This document shows positions 16,995-27,486 of a DNA stretch of 64,000 nt, piece by piece (position 1 is the stretch's first letter; the number at the start of each line of letters is the position of its first letter). The notes beneath the pieces are model-generated. The model was not told where the DNA came from. It did not search any database and saw nothing but the letters and a program-made list of their open reading frames with translations. Source of the DNA: Bacillota bacterium (GTDB lineage Bacteria; Armatimonadota; HRBIN16); assembly GCA_023511455.1 (NCBI GenBank), contig JAIMBJ010000004.1:148340-212339 (forward strand). Direction: 5' to 3'. Position numbers and translations under genes: made by a program.

Positions 16995-18059
16995 ATGAAA
17001 GCGCTGGTGCTTCATGCGGTGGGCGATTTGCGCTACGAGGAGGTGCCCACGCCTCAGCCCGGCGTGGGCGAGGTGCTGGTGCGGGTGGCTTATTGCGGCG
17101 TGTGCGGCTCGGACATCCCGCGAATCTTTTCCAAAGGCACCTACCGCTTCCCCCTGATATGCGGGCACGAGTTCGCTGGGGTGGTGGAACAGTGCGGCGA
17201 GGGCGTGACGCAGTTCGCGCCCGGCGAGCGGGTAACGGTGTTTCCGCTGATATGGTGTGGGCGATGCTCCGCGTGCGAGAAGGGCAGGTATGTGCAGTGC
17301 GAATCGTACGACTACCTCGGTTCGCGGCGGGACGGCGCGTTCGCAGAGTACGTGGTCGCTCCGGCGAGGAACCTGCTGCGCGTGCCGCAGGGGGTGAGTC
17401 TGCAGGAGGCGGCGATGACCGAGCCGGCTTCGGTGGCGCTGCACGCCTTACGCCGCGCGGGGGGATGCCAGCCGGGCGAAACGGTCGCCATCTTCGGTGC
17501 GGGACCGATTGGACTGATGGTGGCGCAGTGGGCACGCCTTATGGGCGCGTCGCAGGTGCTGCTGTTTGACATCGTAGAGCAGAAGCTGGCGCTGGCACGC
17601 GAGCTGGGCTTTGCGCACGCTTACCATTCCGCTCAGAAAGCGCCCGAAGAGGTTATCGCCTCCCTGACCACAGGGCAGGGCGCGCACCTGTGCATCGAGG
17701 CGGTAGGCGTACCGCCGACGCTGCTGCAAGCCTGCACCTGTGCCCGGCGGGGCGGGCGTGTGGTTATTCTGGGCAACCCCTCAGCGGAGGTGACCTTCTC
17801 GCCAAGCTTGCTATCGCAGTTGATGCGGCGTGAGGTGAACCTATACGGTACCTGGAACTCGGATTATGCGGTGTATAGCGCGGATGACGACTGGCACACG
17901 ACCCTGCAGGCGATGGCATCGGGTCTGCTGAACCTTCGACCGCTGGTCACCCATCGCGTGCCGTTAAGCCGCGCTACGGAAATCCTTCATGCGATGCACG
18001 AGAGGAAGGGCTTTTTCACCAAAGTGTTAATACATCCTGACGGACAGGAGGAAGACTGA
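16995..18059 (+). CDS. Galactitol-1-phosphate 5-dehydrogenase-like zinc dehydrogenase
   Basis: A 354-residue medium-chain dehydrogenase. Zinc-site residues are Cys37 (CGVCGSD) and His58-Glu59 (CGHEF); structural zinc Cys88, 91, 94 and 102; Rossmann motif GAGPIG. The segments CGSDIPRIF, YDYLGSRRDGAFAEYVV and GTWNSDYAVYSADDDWHTTL closely match, from memory, GatD of enteric bacteria, which oxidises galactitol-1-phosphate to tagatose-6-phosphate. Exact substrate stereochemistry is inferred. It starts at the base after the fusion gene stop and overlaps the next gene by 1 nt. Confidence 0.85.
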   Translation: MKALVLHAVGDLRYEEVPTPQPGVGEVLVRVAYCGVCGSDIPRIFSKGTYRFPLICGHEFAGVVEQCGEGVTQFAPGERVTVFPLIWCGRCSACEKGRYVQCESYDYLGSRRDGAFAEYVVAPARNLLRVPQGVSLQEAAMTEPASVALHALRRAGGCQPGETVAIFGAGPIGLMVAQWARLMGASQVLLFDIVEQKLALARELGFAHAYHSAQKAPEEVIASLTTGQGAHLCIEAVGVPPTLLQACTCARRGGRVVILGNPSAEVTFSPSLLSQLMRREVNLYGTWNSDYAVYSADDDWHTTLQAMASGLLNLRPLVTHRVPLSRATEILHAMHERKGFFTKVLIHPDGQEED

Positions 18060-19114
18060 TGCTGGCTGCGGTTCTGGAGGAGCTGGGCAAACTGGTGCTT
18101 CAGGAAGTGCCGGAGCCCGAAATCGACGACGATTCCGCACTGCTGAGGGTGGAGGCGGTGAGCATTTGCGGCTCGGATGTGCGCATCCTGTATCACGGTA
18201 ACCCGCGCGTGAAGCCACCTGCCATCATCGGGCACGAGGCGGCGGGAGTGGTGGTGAAGGTGGGCAAGAACGTGACACGGGTCAAAGAGGGCGACCGCGT
18301 GGCGATAGGCGCGGACGTGCCCTGCGGACAGTGCCGCTGGTGTCGCAACGGTCTGGGCAATAACTGCGCTATCAACTACGCCGTGGGCTACCAGATACCC
18401 GGCGCGTTCGCACAGTACATGAAACTGCCCAAGCTGTTGCTGGACGAGGGACCCGTCACGCCTATCCCCGATAGCATGGACTACGATACCGCCGCGCTGG
18501 CGGAGCCGCTCGCCTGCGCGATTAACGGTATGGAGCTGGTGAACATGGGGCTGGGCAAAAGCGTGGTCATCATTGGTTTGGGACCCATCGGCTGTATGCT
18601 GATTGACCTTGCCCGCGCGATGGGCGCGACAAAGATTATCGCCGTGCAGCGCAGCAAGGCAAGGCTGGAGCTGGCTCGCTTCTACGGAGCGGACGTGTAC
18701 ATTGCTGCAGAAGAGGAGGACGTGGTCGCGCGCTGCATCGAGGAGACAGGCGGTGAGGGTCCCGACATCGTGATTACCGCCAGCGCGTCAGTAGAGGCAC
18801 ACGAGCAAGCCATCGAGATGGTGGCACATCGGGGCTACGTGAACCTGTTCGGAGGCTTACCCAGAGGCACTCGGCCGATGAGCGTTTACTCCAACACGAT
18901 TCATTATAAAGAGTGCTTTGTCACTGGCTCACACGGGGCGGTGCCACGCCACCACGAGCTCGCGGTGCAGTTGCTGGCGCAGGGGAAGGTGCGCGTGGCG
19001 CCGCTGATTACCCATCGTTTCCCCCTGTCGCAGATTCACCGCGCTTTCGAGGTGATGCAGAGCCGCGAGGGCATGAAGGTGATGCTACATCCGCACGGGA
19101 ACTCGTCGTCATAA
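18059..19114 (+). CDS. Sorbitol-dehydrogenase-like zinc dehydrogenase
   Basis: A 351-residue medium-chain dehydrogenase with Cys37, His59-Glu60 (GHEAAG), structural Cys89, 92, 95 and 103, and dinucleotide motif GLGPIG. It belongs to the polyol/L-iditol/sorbose-phosphate dehydrogenase group, and its sequence is clearly different from the preceding GatD-like protein. Having two polyol dehydrogenases in one operon suggests either oxidation of a polyol (phosphate) followed by reduction of the epimerised product, or two alternative substrates. It is the last gene of the operon (TGATG overlap upstream) and is followed within 2 nt by a repeat element. Confidence 0.85.
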   Translation: MLAAVLEELGKLVLQEVPEPEIDDDSALLRVEAVSICGSDVRILYHGNPRVKPPAIIGHEAAGVVVKVGKNVTRVKEGDRVAIGADVPCGQCRWCRNGLGNNCAINYAVGYQIPGAFAQYMKLPKLLLDEGPVTPIPDSMDYDTAALAEPLACAINGMELVNMGLGKSVVIIGLGPIGCMLIDLARAMGATKIIAVQRSKARLELARFYGADVYIAAEEEDVVARCIEETGGEGPDIVITASASVEAHEQAIEMVAHRGYVNLFGGLPRGTRPMSVYSNTIHYKECFVTGSHGAVPRHHELAVQLLAQGKVRVAPLITHRFPLSQIHRAFEVMQSREGMKVMLHPHGNSSS

Positions 19115-19115
19115 A

Positions 19116-19212
19116 TGTCATTCTGAGCGAAGCGAAGAATCTCTGAGAAGCTTCGCTGACGCTGAGCATGACAAAAGACGCAACTGTCATTCTGAGCGAA
19201 GCGAAGAATCTC
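19116..19212. repeat. Interspersed repeat, TGTCATTCTGAGCG type (two copies)
   Basis: Two copies of TGTCATTCTGAGCGAAGCGA followed by AGAATCTC start at 19116 and 19185. The first carries the inverted half (GAGAAGCTTCG...GAGCATGACA), giving a hairpin; the second is a half-copy. A close variant is tandemly repeated at 47886-48102. Confidence 0.85.
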
Positions 19213-19233
19213 TTTTCGCGTAACTCCTAACAC

Positions 19234-19267
19234 GGAAAAAGGGGGCAGACCTGCGGGTCTGCCCCCC
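19234..19267 (-). terminator. Terminator of the DUF1559 operon
   Basis: On the minus strand, a long near-perfect stem GGGGGCAGACC / GGTCTGCCCCC (19241-19265) is followed by TTTTT. Confidence 0.9.
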
Positions 19268-19281
19268 TGCACGTGACAGGA

Positions 19282-20109
19282 TTACTGCGGTGCGCGGTCT
19301 GGCGGCCAACCGGTGGCGGGGATGGTCGTCCACTTGCGCCCGTAGTTGACCAGCTTGGCATGTCCATCGAAGAAACAAACATTGTACCCTTGCGAGTGGT
19401 TCAAGATGGTGCGCCTGCCGGGATCGGAGGCATCGGCGCCGTCCCAGCCGAACACACCGCGCTCGGTGAACAGGATGCGCTCGGCGATGTAGTCGGACTT
19501 CTCATCCGGCGGCATGTCGTTCAGGTTCTTGTAGGTGCCGTCCGGATACCGCACGCACGGGAACGGACCGGGGTAGCCTGCGCTGCTGCCCGGACACCAG
19601 GTGTTGTACACCCAGTTGGGGAACCACTGGTAAGACTGCATGCCGGTCTGCATATTTGCAGCCGAGGGGTCGCGATACCTGTCGGACGGGCAGTACCAGA
19701 TGTTCTTGTTCTTCTGATACGGACCCAGCTGCACCGTCATCAGCGTGCGGTAGAATTGGCTGCCGTAAGCGCAACGGGTGTAGTTGGGACCGCCATCGCC
19801 GGGGTTAAACCCTTCCCACCAGCCAAAGCAGTCCGCCCAGGGTTCTCCGCGGTCACCCGCATAGTTGTTGACATCCGGGTTCACTTCCCAGTTGCGGGGA
19901 CCGGGGTAGGTGCCCATGGGGAACTTCTCGTCATAGTCCTGCGAGTACATGCGCACGGAGAGACCGATCTGCTTGAAGTTGGACAGGCAGGACGTCTGAC
20001 GAGCCTTTTCCCGTGCCTGTGCGAACACAGGGAACAAGATGGCTGCCAGTATCGCAATAATCGCGATGACCACCAGCAGCTCGATCAGGGTAAACGCGTG
20101 TCGTTTCAT
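19282..20109 (-). CDS. DUF1559 protein with type II pseudopilin N-terminus
   Basis: A 275-residue protein. It starts with a type IV pilin/pseudopilin signal ([12 protein letters not shown] followed by an Ala/Ile-rich helix, then [24 protein letters not shown]), cleaved by prepilin peptidase. The globular part ends in [21 protein letters not shown], the H...DGH motif typical of DUF1559 proteins, which are expanded in Planctomycetes and Armatimonadota. Several Trp/Tyr-rich stretches suggest a ligand-binding surface; the actual role is unknown. AGGAGGG precedes the ATG. It follows the GntR regulator and small membrane protein genes on the same strand. Confidence 0.9.
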   Translation of the reverse strand: MKRHAFTLIELLVVIAIIAILAAILFPVFAQAREKARQTSCLSNFKQIGLSVRMYSQDYDEKFPMGTYPGPRNWEVNPDVNNYAGDRGEPWADCFGWWEGFNPGDGGPNYTRCAYGSQFYRTLMTVQLGPYQKNKNIWYCPSDRYRDPSAANMQTGMQSYQWFPNWVYNTWCPGSSAGYPGPFPCVRYPDGTYKNLNDMPPDEKSDYIAERILFTERGVFGWDGADASDPGRRTILNHSQGYNVCFFDGHAKLVNYGRKWTTIPATGWPPDRAPQ

Positions 20110-20147
20110 GATGTGAAACCCTCCTTTTTGTAATGTATTTTTGATGT

Positions 20148-20390
20148 TTAGCGTCCAGCGGGAGCTGGCGCGGGCGCGCCCTGTGTGCCGCCCGGAGCTG
20201 CAGCACCAGGCGTTATTCCGCCTAGCCTGCGCTGGAACTCCGCTTGCACATCAGGGGGCATCGGCGGCGGCTCTGCCCCTCCGCCTGCCTTCATGCGTCC
20301 CTCTGTCATCCACCAGTAAACCCCGCCGATGACCAGCAGTACGACAACGATGATAATGACGGCGGTCACGGGGGACACCTCACGCTTCAT
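20148..20390 (-). CDS. Small single-pass membrane protein, SPVTA family (copy 2)
   Basis: An 80-residue protein: [10 protein letters not shown], one I/V-rich membrane helix (about 9-27), then a Pro/Gly/Ala-rich tail ending in alternating APAPA. It is paralogous to the protein encoded at 1968-2234. Its ATG lies inside the 3' end of the GntR regulator gene (11-nt overlap), and the pseudopilin-like gene follows 38 nt later, so it is translated as part of that operon. Function unknown. Confidence 0.72.
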   Translation of the reverse strand: MKREVSPVTAVIIIVVVLLVIGGVYWWMTEGRMKAGGGAEPPPMPPDVQAEFQRRLGGITPGAAAPGGTQGAPAPAPAGR

Positions 20391-21531
20391 ACTCAGAACC
20401 TCCCTCCTTGGGTTGGATGCGCCGCGGGATACGCGGCTCGCGCCAGTGAACCGGTACCGACAGGATGTACGTGCGCGGAACAGACTGCCTGCCGCTGAGC
20501 CACTCGTCCAGAACGTCTACCGCGATTTCGCCCAGTCGGGCGAAGTCGGGCTGTGAGGTGGGGAAGGTCGGCTGGAAGAAGCGAGAGGCTTCTAGGTCAT
20601 CGAACCCCACCACCCGGATTTGCTCTGGCACCGCCACACCCGCCTTTTGCAACGCGCGGATGAGCGACATGGCTGTTTGATCCTCCCATGCAATGAGCGC
20701 ATCCGGAGGCGGGGACAGTTGCAGCAGCCGGTGAACCACCTCTTCCGGGTCAACCAACGCTTCCTCTACATGCAGGGAGCGCGTCAGGTTAATCCAGTTG
20801 CGATACTTCGGAGGAACAGGCACACCCGCATCCTGCATCGCTGCCAGCCAGCCATCCCGCCGCTCGTGGATGGAACGGTGCAGACAGTCTTCGTTCAACG
20901 GGAGAAAGGCGATGTTACGGTGCCCGTGTGCCAGCAGCGTCTGCGTCATCTCATAGCCGAGCCGGTAGTTGTCAAACACAACCAGCGGGCGTCCCCATTC
21001 CTCGTAGCCGATGTCAAAGAGGACGATAGGCACCTCTTGCCAGCGGCGTCGGAGGTAGTCCTCTGCCAGCTCGTGCCGCCAGCGGGTCACCGGATAGAGG
21101 ATGATGCCCTGCGCCCCTGCCTGCAAGTGCTGCTCGACCAGTTTCTCTTCGTGCCGGATGTCGTCTTCGGAGCTCGCCATCAGCAGTTGATAGCCCCTCT
21201 GGCGAGCGCGTCGCTCGATGCCATAATAGGCGCGAAGCACCAGTGACGCACCCGCCCGCGGCGCAATAAAGCTCACCAGACGGGTGCGTGTGCTGACCGC
21301 AGGCACCGAGCGCAGGTAGACGCCACTACCCTGCCGGGACTCGATCAACCCTTCCGCCGCGAGCAGCGCCAGCGCTTTAGCCACAGTGGGTCGGCTCGCA
21401 CCCAGCATCTCGCGCAGCTGGAACTGCGTAGGCAACCTGTCTCCCGGACGGGCATCCGGACGGCTGATCCATTCCGCCTTGATGCGCTCCGCCAACAGCA
21501 CGTATGTCGGTAACCGTTTCACCGTGCTCAT
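20380..21531 (-). CDS. GntR-type transcriptional regulator with LacI-like sensor domain
   Basis: A 383-residue protein. A winged-helix GntR domain (residues 1-75: LLAERIKAEWISRPDARPGDRLPTQFQLREMLGASRPTVAKALALLAAEGLIESRQGSGVYL) is joined to a periplasmic-binding-protein-like sensor (about 85-365: LVSFIAPRAG, IAFLPLNED, DALIAWEDQTAMSLIRALQKAGVAVPEQIRVVGFDDLEASRF). This AraR-like layout is typical of sugar-responsive repressors. ATG 21531 lies 9 nt after a perfect -10 box, so the transcript is almost leaderless; an in-frame ATG further upstream would lie before the promoter -35. It probably controls its own operon. Confidence 0.9.
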   Translation of the reverse strand: MSTVKRLPTYVLLAERIKAEWISRPDARPGDRLPTQFQLREMLGASRPTVAKALALLAAEGLIESRQGSGVYLRSVPAVSTRTRLVSFIAPRAGASLVLRAYYGIERRARQRGYQLLMASSEDDIRHEEKLVEQHLQAGAQGIILYPVTRWRHELAEDYLRRRWQEVPIVLFDIGYEEWGRPLVVFDNYRLGYEMTQTLLAHGHRNIAFLPLNEDCLHRSIHERRDGWLAAMQDAGVPVPPKYRNWINLTRSLHVEEALVDPEEVVHRLLQLSPPPDALIAWEDQTAMSLIRALQKAGVAVPEQIRVVGFDDLEASRFFQPTFPTSQPDFARLGEIAVDVLDEWLSGRQSVPRTYILSVPVHWREPRIPRRIQPKEGGSEYEA

Positions 21532-21540
21532 GGTGCTTTC

Positions 21541-21569
21541 ATTATAAAACCCCTGAGCAAATTTGTCAA
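21541..21569 (-). promoter_or_regulatory. Perfect sigma-70 promoter of the GntR operon
   Basis: On the minus strand: TTGACA (21569-21564), exactly 17 nt, TATAAT (21546-21541). The start codon follows 9 nt later, leaving almost no leader and no Shine-Dalgarno sequence. Confidence 0.88.
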
Positions 21570-21611
21570 GCAATTGGGAATTGAAAACCAGATTTTTTCG
21601 GGAAAATCCCC

Positions 21612-21640
21612 TTGACGGAGTGGCTTTCTTGTGGTAGATT
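21612..21640 (+). promoter_or_regulatory. Promoter of tRNA-Thr
   Basis: TTGACG (21612-21617), 17-nt spacer, TAGATT (21635-21640), ending 9 nt before the mature tRNA 5' end. Confidence 0.7.
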
Positions 21641-21649
21641 CGTTACCGG

Positions 21650-21725
21650 GCCGACGTAGCTCAACAGGCAGAGCAGCGGTCTTGTAAACCGCAGGCTAGG
21701 GGTTCGAGTCCCCTCGTCGGCTCCA
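21650..21725 (+). tRNA. tRNA-Thr (anticodon TGT), CCA encoded
   Basis: Acceptor stem GCCGACG (21650-21656) pairs with CGTCGGC (21715-21721), discriminator T, then encoded CCA. Anticodon arm GCGGT-CTTGTAA-ACCGC gives TGT (reads ACA); the T-arm is GGGGTTCGAGTCCCC. All arms pair well. Confidence 0.97.
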
Positions 21726-21802
21726 GCAGGTGTCGCCGACGCCAGACAGGGACCCGGATGTCCGCCGGCACGATACTGCCGTGGCAGGGGAAGGAGCGCA
21801 CA

Positions 21803-23566
21803 GTGACGCTCGGCACTGTTTTGGGAAAGTATCGTATCCTTCGCGAATTCGGCGGGGGCGGGATGGCATGTGTCTATGAGGCGGAGGACCAGAGCATTGG
21901 AAGGAAGGTGGCGCTGAAGGTTCTCATAGTGCCTCCTGCTGTACCTGAATCCGACAAATCCCTCCTTATCGAACGGTTCCAGCAAGAAGCGCGTGCCGCA
22001 GGTACCCTCTCCCATTCCAACGTGGTTACCCTCTATGAAGTCGGCGAGACAGACGGCGTGCACTATATCGCGATGGAGCTGCTCGCAGGTACCACCGTGC
22101 GCGAACTGCTGCGTGCGCGGGGCAAGATACCTGTGGATGAGGCACTGAACATCCTGCTGCAAGTAGCCCGCGCGCTGGATTACGCCCACAGGCAGGGAGT
22201 GATTCATCGCGACGTCAAACCGGACAACATCGTGGTGACCGAAGAGGGAGTGGTGAAACTCACCGACTTCGGAATCGCACGCGCGGCGAACGACCTGCTG
22301 CGCACACAAAAGGGGATCCTCGTTGGCTCACCCGCTTACATGTCCCCAGAGCAGATTCTGGGTGAACCTGTAGATTACCGTACAGACATCTACTCGCTGG
22401 GCGTGACTGCTTACGAGATGCTGACAGGGCGCAAACCGTTCGATGCCCCTGCCGTCACCGCGATGATGCATCGCATCGTTTACGACGAGCCCGACGCCGC
22501 TCCCGAACTACCCCGCTCCGCTGAGGCAGCCCTGCGCCATGCGCTGGCAAAAAAGCCCGAAGAGCGACCCTCTTCCGCTGTTGCCTTTGTGGAAGAACTC
22601 AGTGCCGCTTACTACGGCACCGCGGTGGTTTCACCGGAAGCGCGGATTGTGGCATCCTCCCATCCTTTGCATCGTGACAAGGAGAAAGCACGGATGAGCC
22701 CTTATTCTTCATTCTCATCGTCGCCCTCGCGGCGCCCCTACTGGATAGCTGGAGAGCTGGCTGTGGTGCTGCTGGTTGCAGGTATCCTTATGTGGTATTC
22801 GCTGTCGCCGTCGAAAGAACAGTTTGGCGTGCGAATCGTGGACGTGGGCGAAACGGCAACATCTACACCTGCCGTGGCCACCAATTATGTGCTGAACGAC
22901 TTCGAGTTGAACCCCGGCTCGTGGCAGGCGGAAAACAAGGGCCTGAGGCTGGAACGAGTTCGCGGCGGCGCGAGTCAGGCGGCATACTGGCTGAAGGTCA
23001 GCGGGGTGCAACTAGCTGCGGGTGAACATGCCGCCATTTCGTGCCTGCCCGAAACGCGCGATTGGTCGCGATTCGGGGGGATTATTTCGCTGGATGTGCT
23101 GGTACCCGGCACCGCGCCACCCGACCTGCGCCTGACGCTGGAAGTGGAAGACTCCACTGGAGGCTTGCAGGTGATGCCTGGAGAAGGGGTGCTGCTCACT
23201 CCGGGCAGGTGGGCAGCGATGACATGGAACGCTGGCGCTGTCGCCCGCGATGTGGCGCGCCTGCGGGTGAAGCTGCTGTGTGGGCAAACTCCCTACAGGG
23301 GCTATTTCGGTATCGACCACGTGCGGGCACAGGGCGCGGCAACAAGCCCTGCCGCGTTGCGTTACAAAGTGCGTATTGGACCGTTTACAGACCAGGTCTC
23401 GCTGGAACGGGAAACCGCGCGGTTGAAATCGCTGGGGAAGTCGCCATTTGTGGTGCGCGAGGGCGACAAGCGTTACCTGCAGGTAGGAGCATTCACCACT
23501 ATCGAATCCGCCCGACGCGAGCTGGAGGCTCTGGTTGCAGAGGGCTACACGGAGATTCGTCAGTAG
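21803..23566 (+). CDS. Transmembrane Ser/Thr protein kinase with C-terminal SPOR domain
   Basis: A 587-residue PknB-type kinase. The kinase domain spans residues 8-270: FGGGGMACVY loop, Lys39 (VALKVL), catalytic HRDVKPDN (Asp137), DFGIAR (Asp155) and SPAYMSPEQ. A single membrane helix lies at about 323-344. Outside it is a beta-rich domain (FELNPGSWQAENKGLRLERV, carbohydrate-binding-like by impression) and a SPOR-like repeat (LRYKVRIGPFTDQ..., DKRYLQVGAFTTIESARRELEALV) in the last 70 residues. SPOR domains bind denuded peptidoglycan, so cell-wall sensing is plausible. GTG 21803 has AGGAGC upstream; ATG 21758 in frame is an alternative. tRNA-Thr lies just upstream. Confidence 0.88.
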   Translation: MTLGTVLGKYRILREFGGGGMACVYEAEDQSIGRKVALKVLIVPPAVPESDKSLLIERFQQEARAAGTLSHSNVVTLYEVGETDGVHYIAMELLAGTTVRELLRARGKIPVDEALNILLQVARALDYAHRQGVIHRDVKPDNIVVTEEGVVKLTDFGIARAANDLLRTQKGILVGSPAYMSPEQILGEPVDYRTDIYSLGVTAYEMLTGRKPFDAPAVTAMMHRIVYDEPDAAPELPRSAEAALRHALAKKPEERPSSAVAFVEELSAAYYGTAVVSPEARIVASSHPLHRDKEKARMSPYSSFSSSPSRRPYWIAGELAVVLLVAGILMWYSLSPSKEQFGVRIVDVGETATSTPAVATNYVLNDFELNPGSWQAENKGLRLERVRGGASQAAYWLKVSGVQLAAGEHAAISCLPETRDWSRFGGIISLDVLVPGTAPPDLRLTLEVEDSTGGLQVMPGEGVLLTPGRWAAMTWNAGAVARDVARLRVKLLCGQTPYRGYFGIDHVRAQGAATSPAALRYKVRIGPFTDQVSLERETARLKSLGKSPFVVREGDKRYLQVGAFTTIESARRELEALVAEGYTEIRQ

Positions 23567-23641
23567 CCTGCCAGTATTCCTGTCGCGACCGTGACTCGGA
23601 GAACAGCCCGGCAGGAGCCTCGCCCCGTGGAAGGAAAGCCC

Positions 23642-23670
23642 GCCCCTCTTCCAGCGCGTGGAAGAGGGGC
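23642..23670. repeat. REP-like hairpin between convergent genes
   Basis: Perfect 11-bp stem GCCCCTCTTCC / GGAAGAGGGGC with a 7-nt loop, related in sequence to the palindromes at 14283-14373. It separates the kinase gene and the convergent ppdK gene and may end transcription, although no T-run follows on either strand. Confidence 0.7.
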
Positions 23671-23682
23671 ATGGGGCGAGGG

Positions 23683-26361
<2,679 letters not shown>

Positions 26362-26435
26362 ATCCTTCCACCCGTCGCATAGAGTTTTGCGTCGCCTGTC
26401 GGCGAACCGGGCGATGCAGTGCACCGCCCTTATAT

Positions 26436-26463
26436 AGGATAACACATTTTTGGCACAGGTCAA
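26436..26463 (-). promoter_or_regulatory. Promoter of ppdK
   Basis: On the minus strand: TTGACC (26463-26458), 16-nt spacer, TATCCT (26441-26436), about 70 nt before the ATG. Confidence 0.6.
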
Positions 26464-26490
26464 GGGGAATGGCAATTATCGCAAGATAAG

Positions 26491-26522
26491 CACACCGCCC
26501 CGCGGGGTGACGGGGCGGTGTG
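26491..26522 (-). terminator. Terminator of the sigma/anti-sigma operon
   Basis: Perfect 12-bp stem CACACCGCCCCG / CGGGGCGGTGTG with an 8-nt loop, 25 nt after the anti-sigma stop; on the minus strand it is followed by the moderately T-rich CTTATCTT. Confidence 0.8.
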
Positions 26523-26547
26523 TTTGGGTAGGGCGGACGGGATGGGG

Positions 26548-27435
26548 TTACCGGGCAGTTAAGACGGTGGTGCCGTCCTCGGCACGCGAAATCTCCAGTT
26601 TCAATTCCGCCGCTACCTTTTCTAACAGCTCATCCAGCGCCACGCCGGTAGACCTCAGGCTCACACGTGTCAGCGGGTCCGTCTCGCCCATCAGCACCAG
26701 AGGCACGCCGTATGCCCCGGCGATGCGCGAAAGCGTCTCCTCCACCGTTTTCTCTTTCACTACCAGCACAGGCTTGGAGTCCTGCGACAAGATTTCCGCA
26801 GGCAACCACGCACGCAACACGCTGCCGTTGTCCCAGCTGACCCGCACCTCCAGCACAGATGCGCCCGCCGACAAGGGCAAAACCACCGGCGTCTCTTTGG
26901 CTACGAGCCCACGCCACACAGTCCTGGTTCCTGATGCGACCTCAACCACTGTAGGCTGAGGGGCATTCATTTTCAGCATCCAGCGCAGGTCACCCTGCTC
27001 CGCCCGGAACGGCTCGAAGCGCACGGGCAGGATCCGGGTTTTCACCGGAGTGACCGGGCTGCCACCACTCGAAACCACGCTCAACGCGATAGCATCTGTT
27101 CGCTCATTGTGTGACCACAGCACCAGCGCAAGGATTGCCAGCACGGCTGCCGCCGCAAAAGCGAAGCGCGGGCGCCATGCCAGCTCCCACCAGCGCAGGG
27201 GGGAACCGGCTGGTACTCTCGCGTAAACCTCCTGCATGATGCGGGCGTGCAGGGAATCGGGTGCCTTCACAGGCTGCACCTGCGCCATCATCTGCCACAA
27301 CGCACGAACATCTTCCAGCTCGGCGCGGCAGGAGGCACACCCGGCGGCGTGTTCCTCCATCTTCGCCGCCAGAGGAGGCGCTATGCTTCGCTCGATGTAT
27401 GCCGATATGAGTTCCCGAAACTGTTCACAACGCAT
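26548..27435 (-). CDS. Anti-sigma factor with zinc finger and C-terminal STN-like domain
   Basis: A 295-residue protein. The N-terminus is a zf-HC2 anti-sigma domain with Cys3, His29, Cys33 and Cys36 (EEHAAGCASC). A membrane helix lies near 88-106 (FAFAAAAVLAILALVLW). The exported part holds a beta-rich region and, in the last 65 residues, a pattern like the STN/secretin-N short domain (EETLSRIAGAYGVPLVL..., LDELLEKVAAELKLEISRAEDGTTVLT). It lies 51 nt after the ECF sigma gene and presumably holds that sigma factor inactive until an envelope signal is sensed. The STN assignment is by eye. Confidence 0.82.
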   Translation of the reverse strand: MRCEQFRELISAYIERSIAPPLAAKMEEHAAGCASCRAELEDVRALWQMMAQVQPVKAPDSLHARIMQEVYARVPAGSPLRWWELAWRPRFAFAAAAVLAILALVLWSHNERTDAIALSVVSSGGSPVTPVKTRILPVRFEPFRAEQGDLRWMLKMNAPQPTVVEVASGTRTVWRGLVAKETPVVLPLSAGASVLEVRVSWDNGSVLRAWLPAEILSQDSKPVLVVKEKTVEETLSRIAGAYGVPLVLMGETDPLTRVSLRSTGVALDELLEKVAAELKLEISRAEDGTTVLTAR

Positions 27436-27486
27436 GGTTCCAACACCACTCTTCCGCTGGTAGGCTCTTCGTTGCGTTTGACGAAC

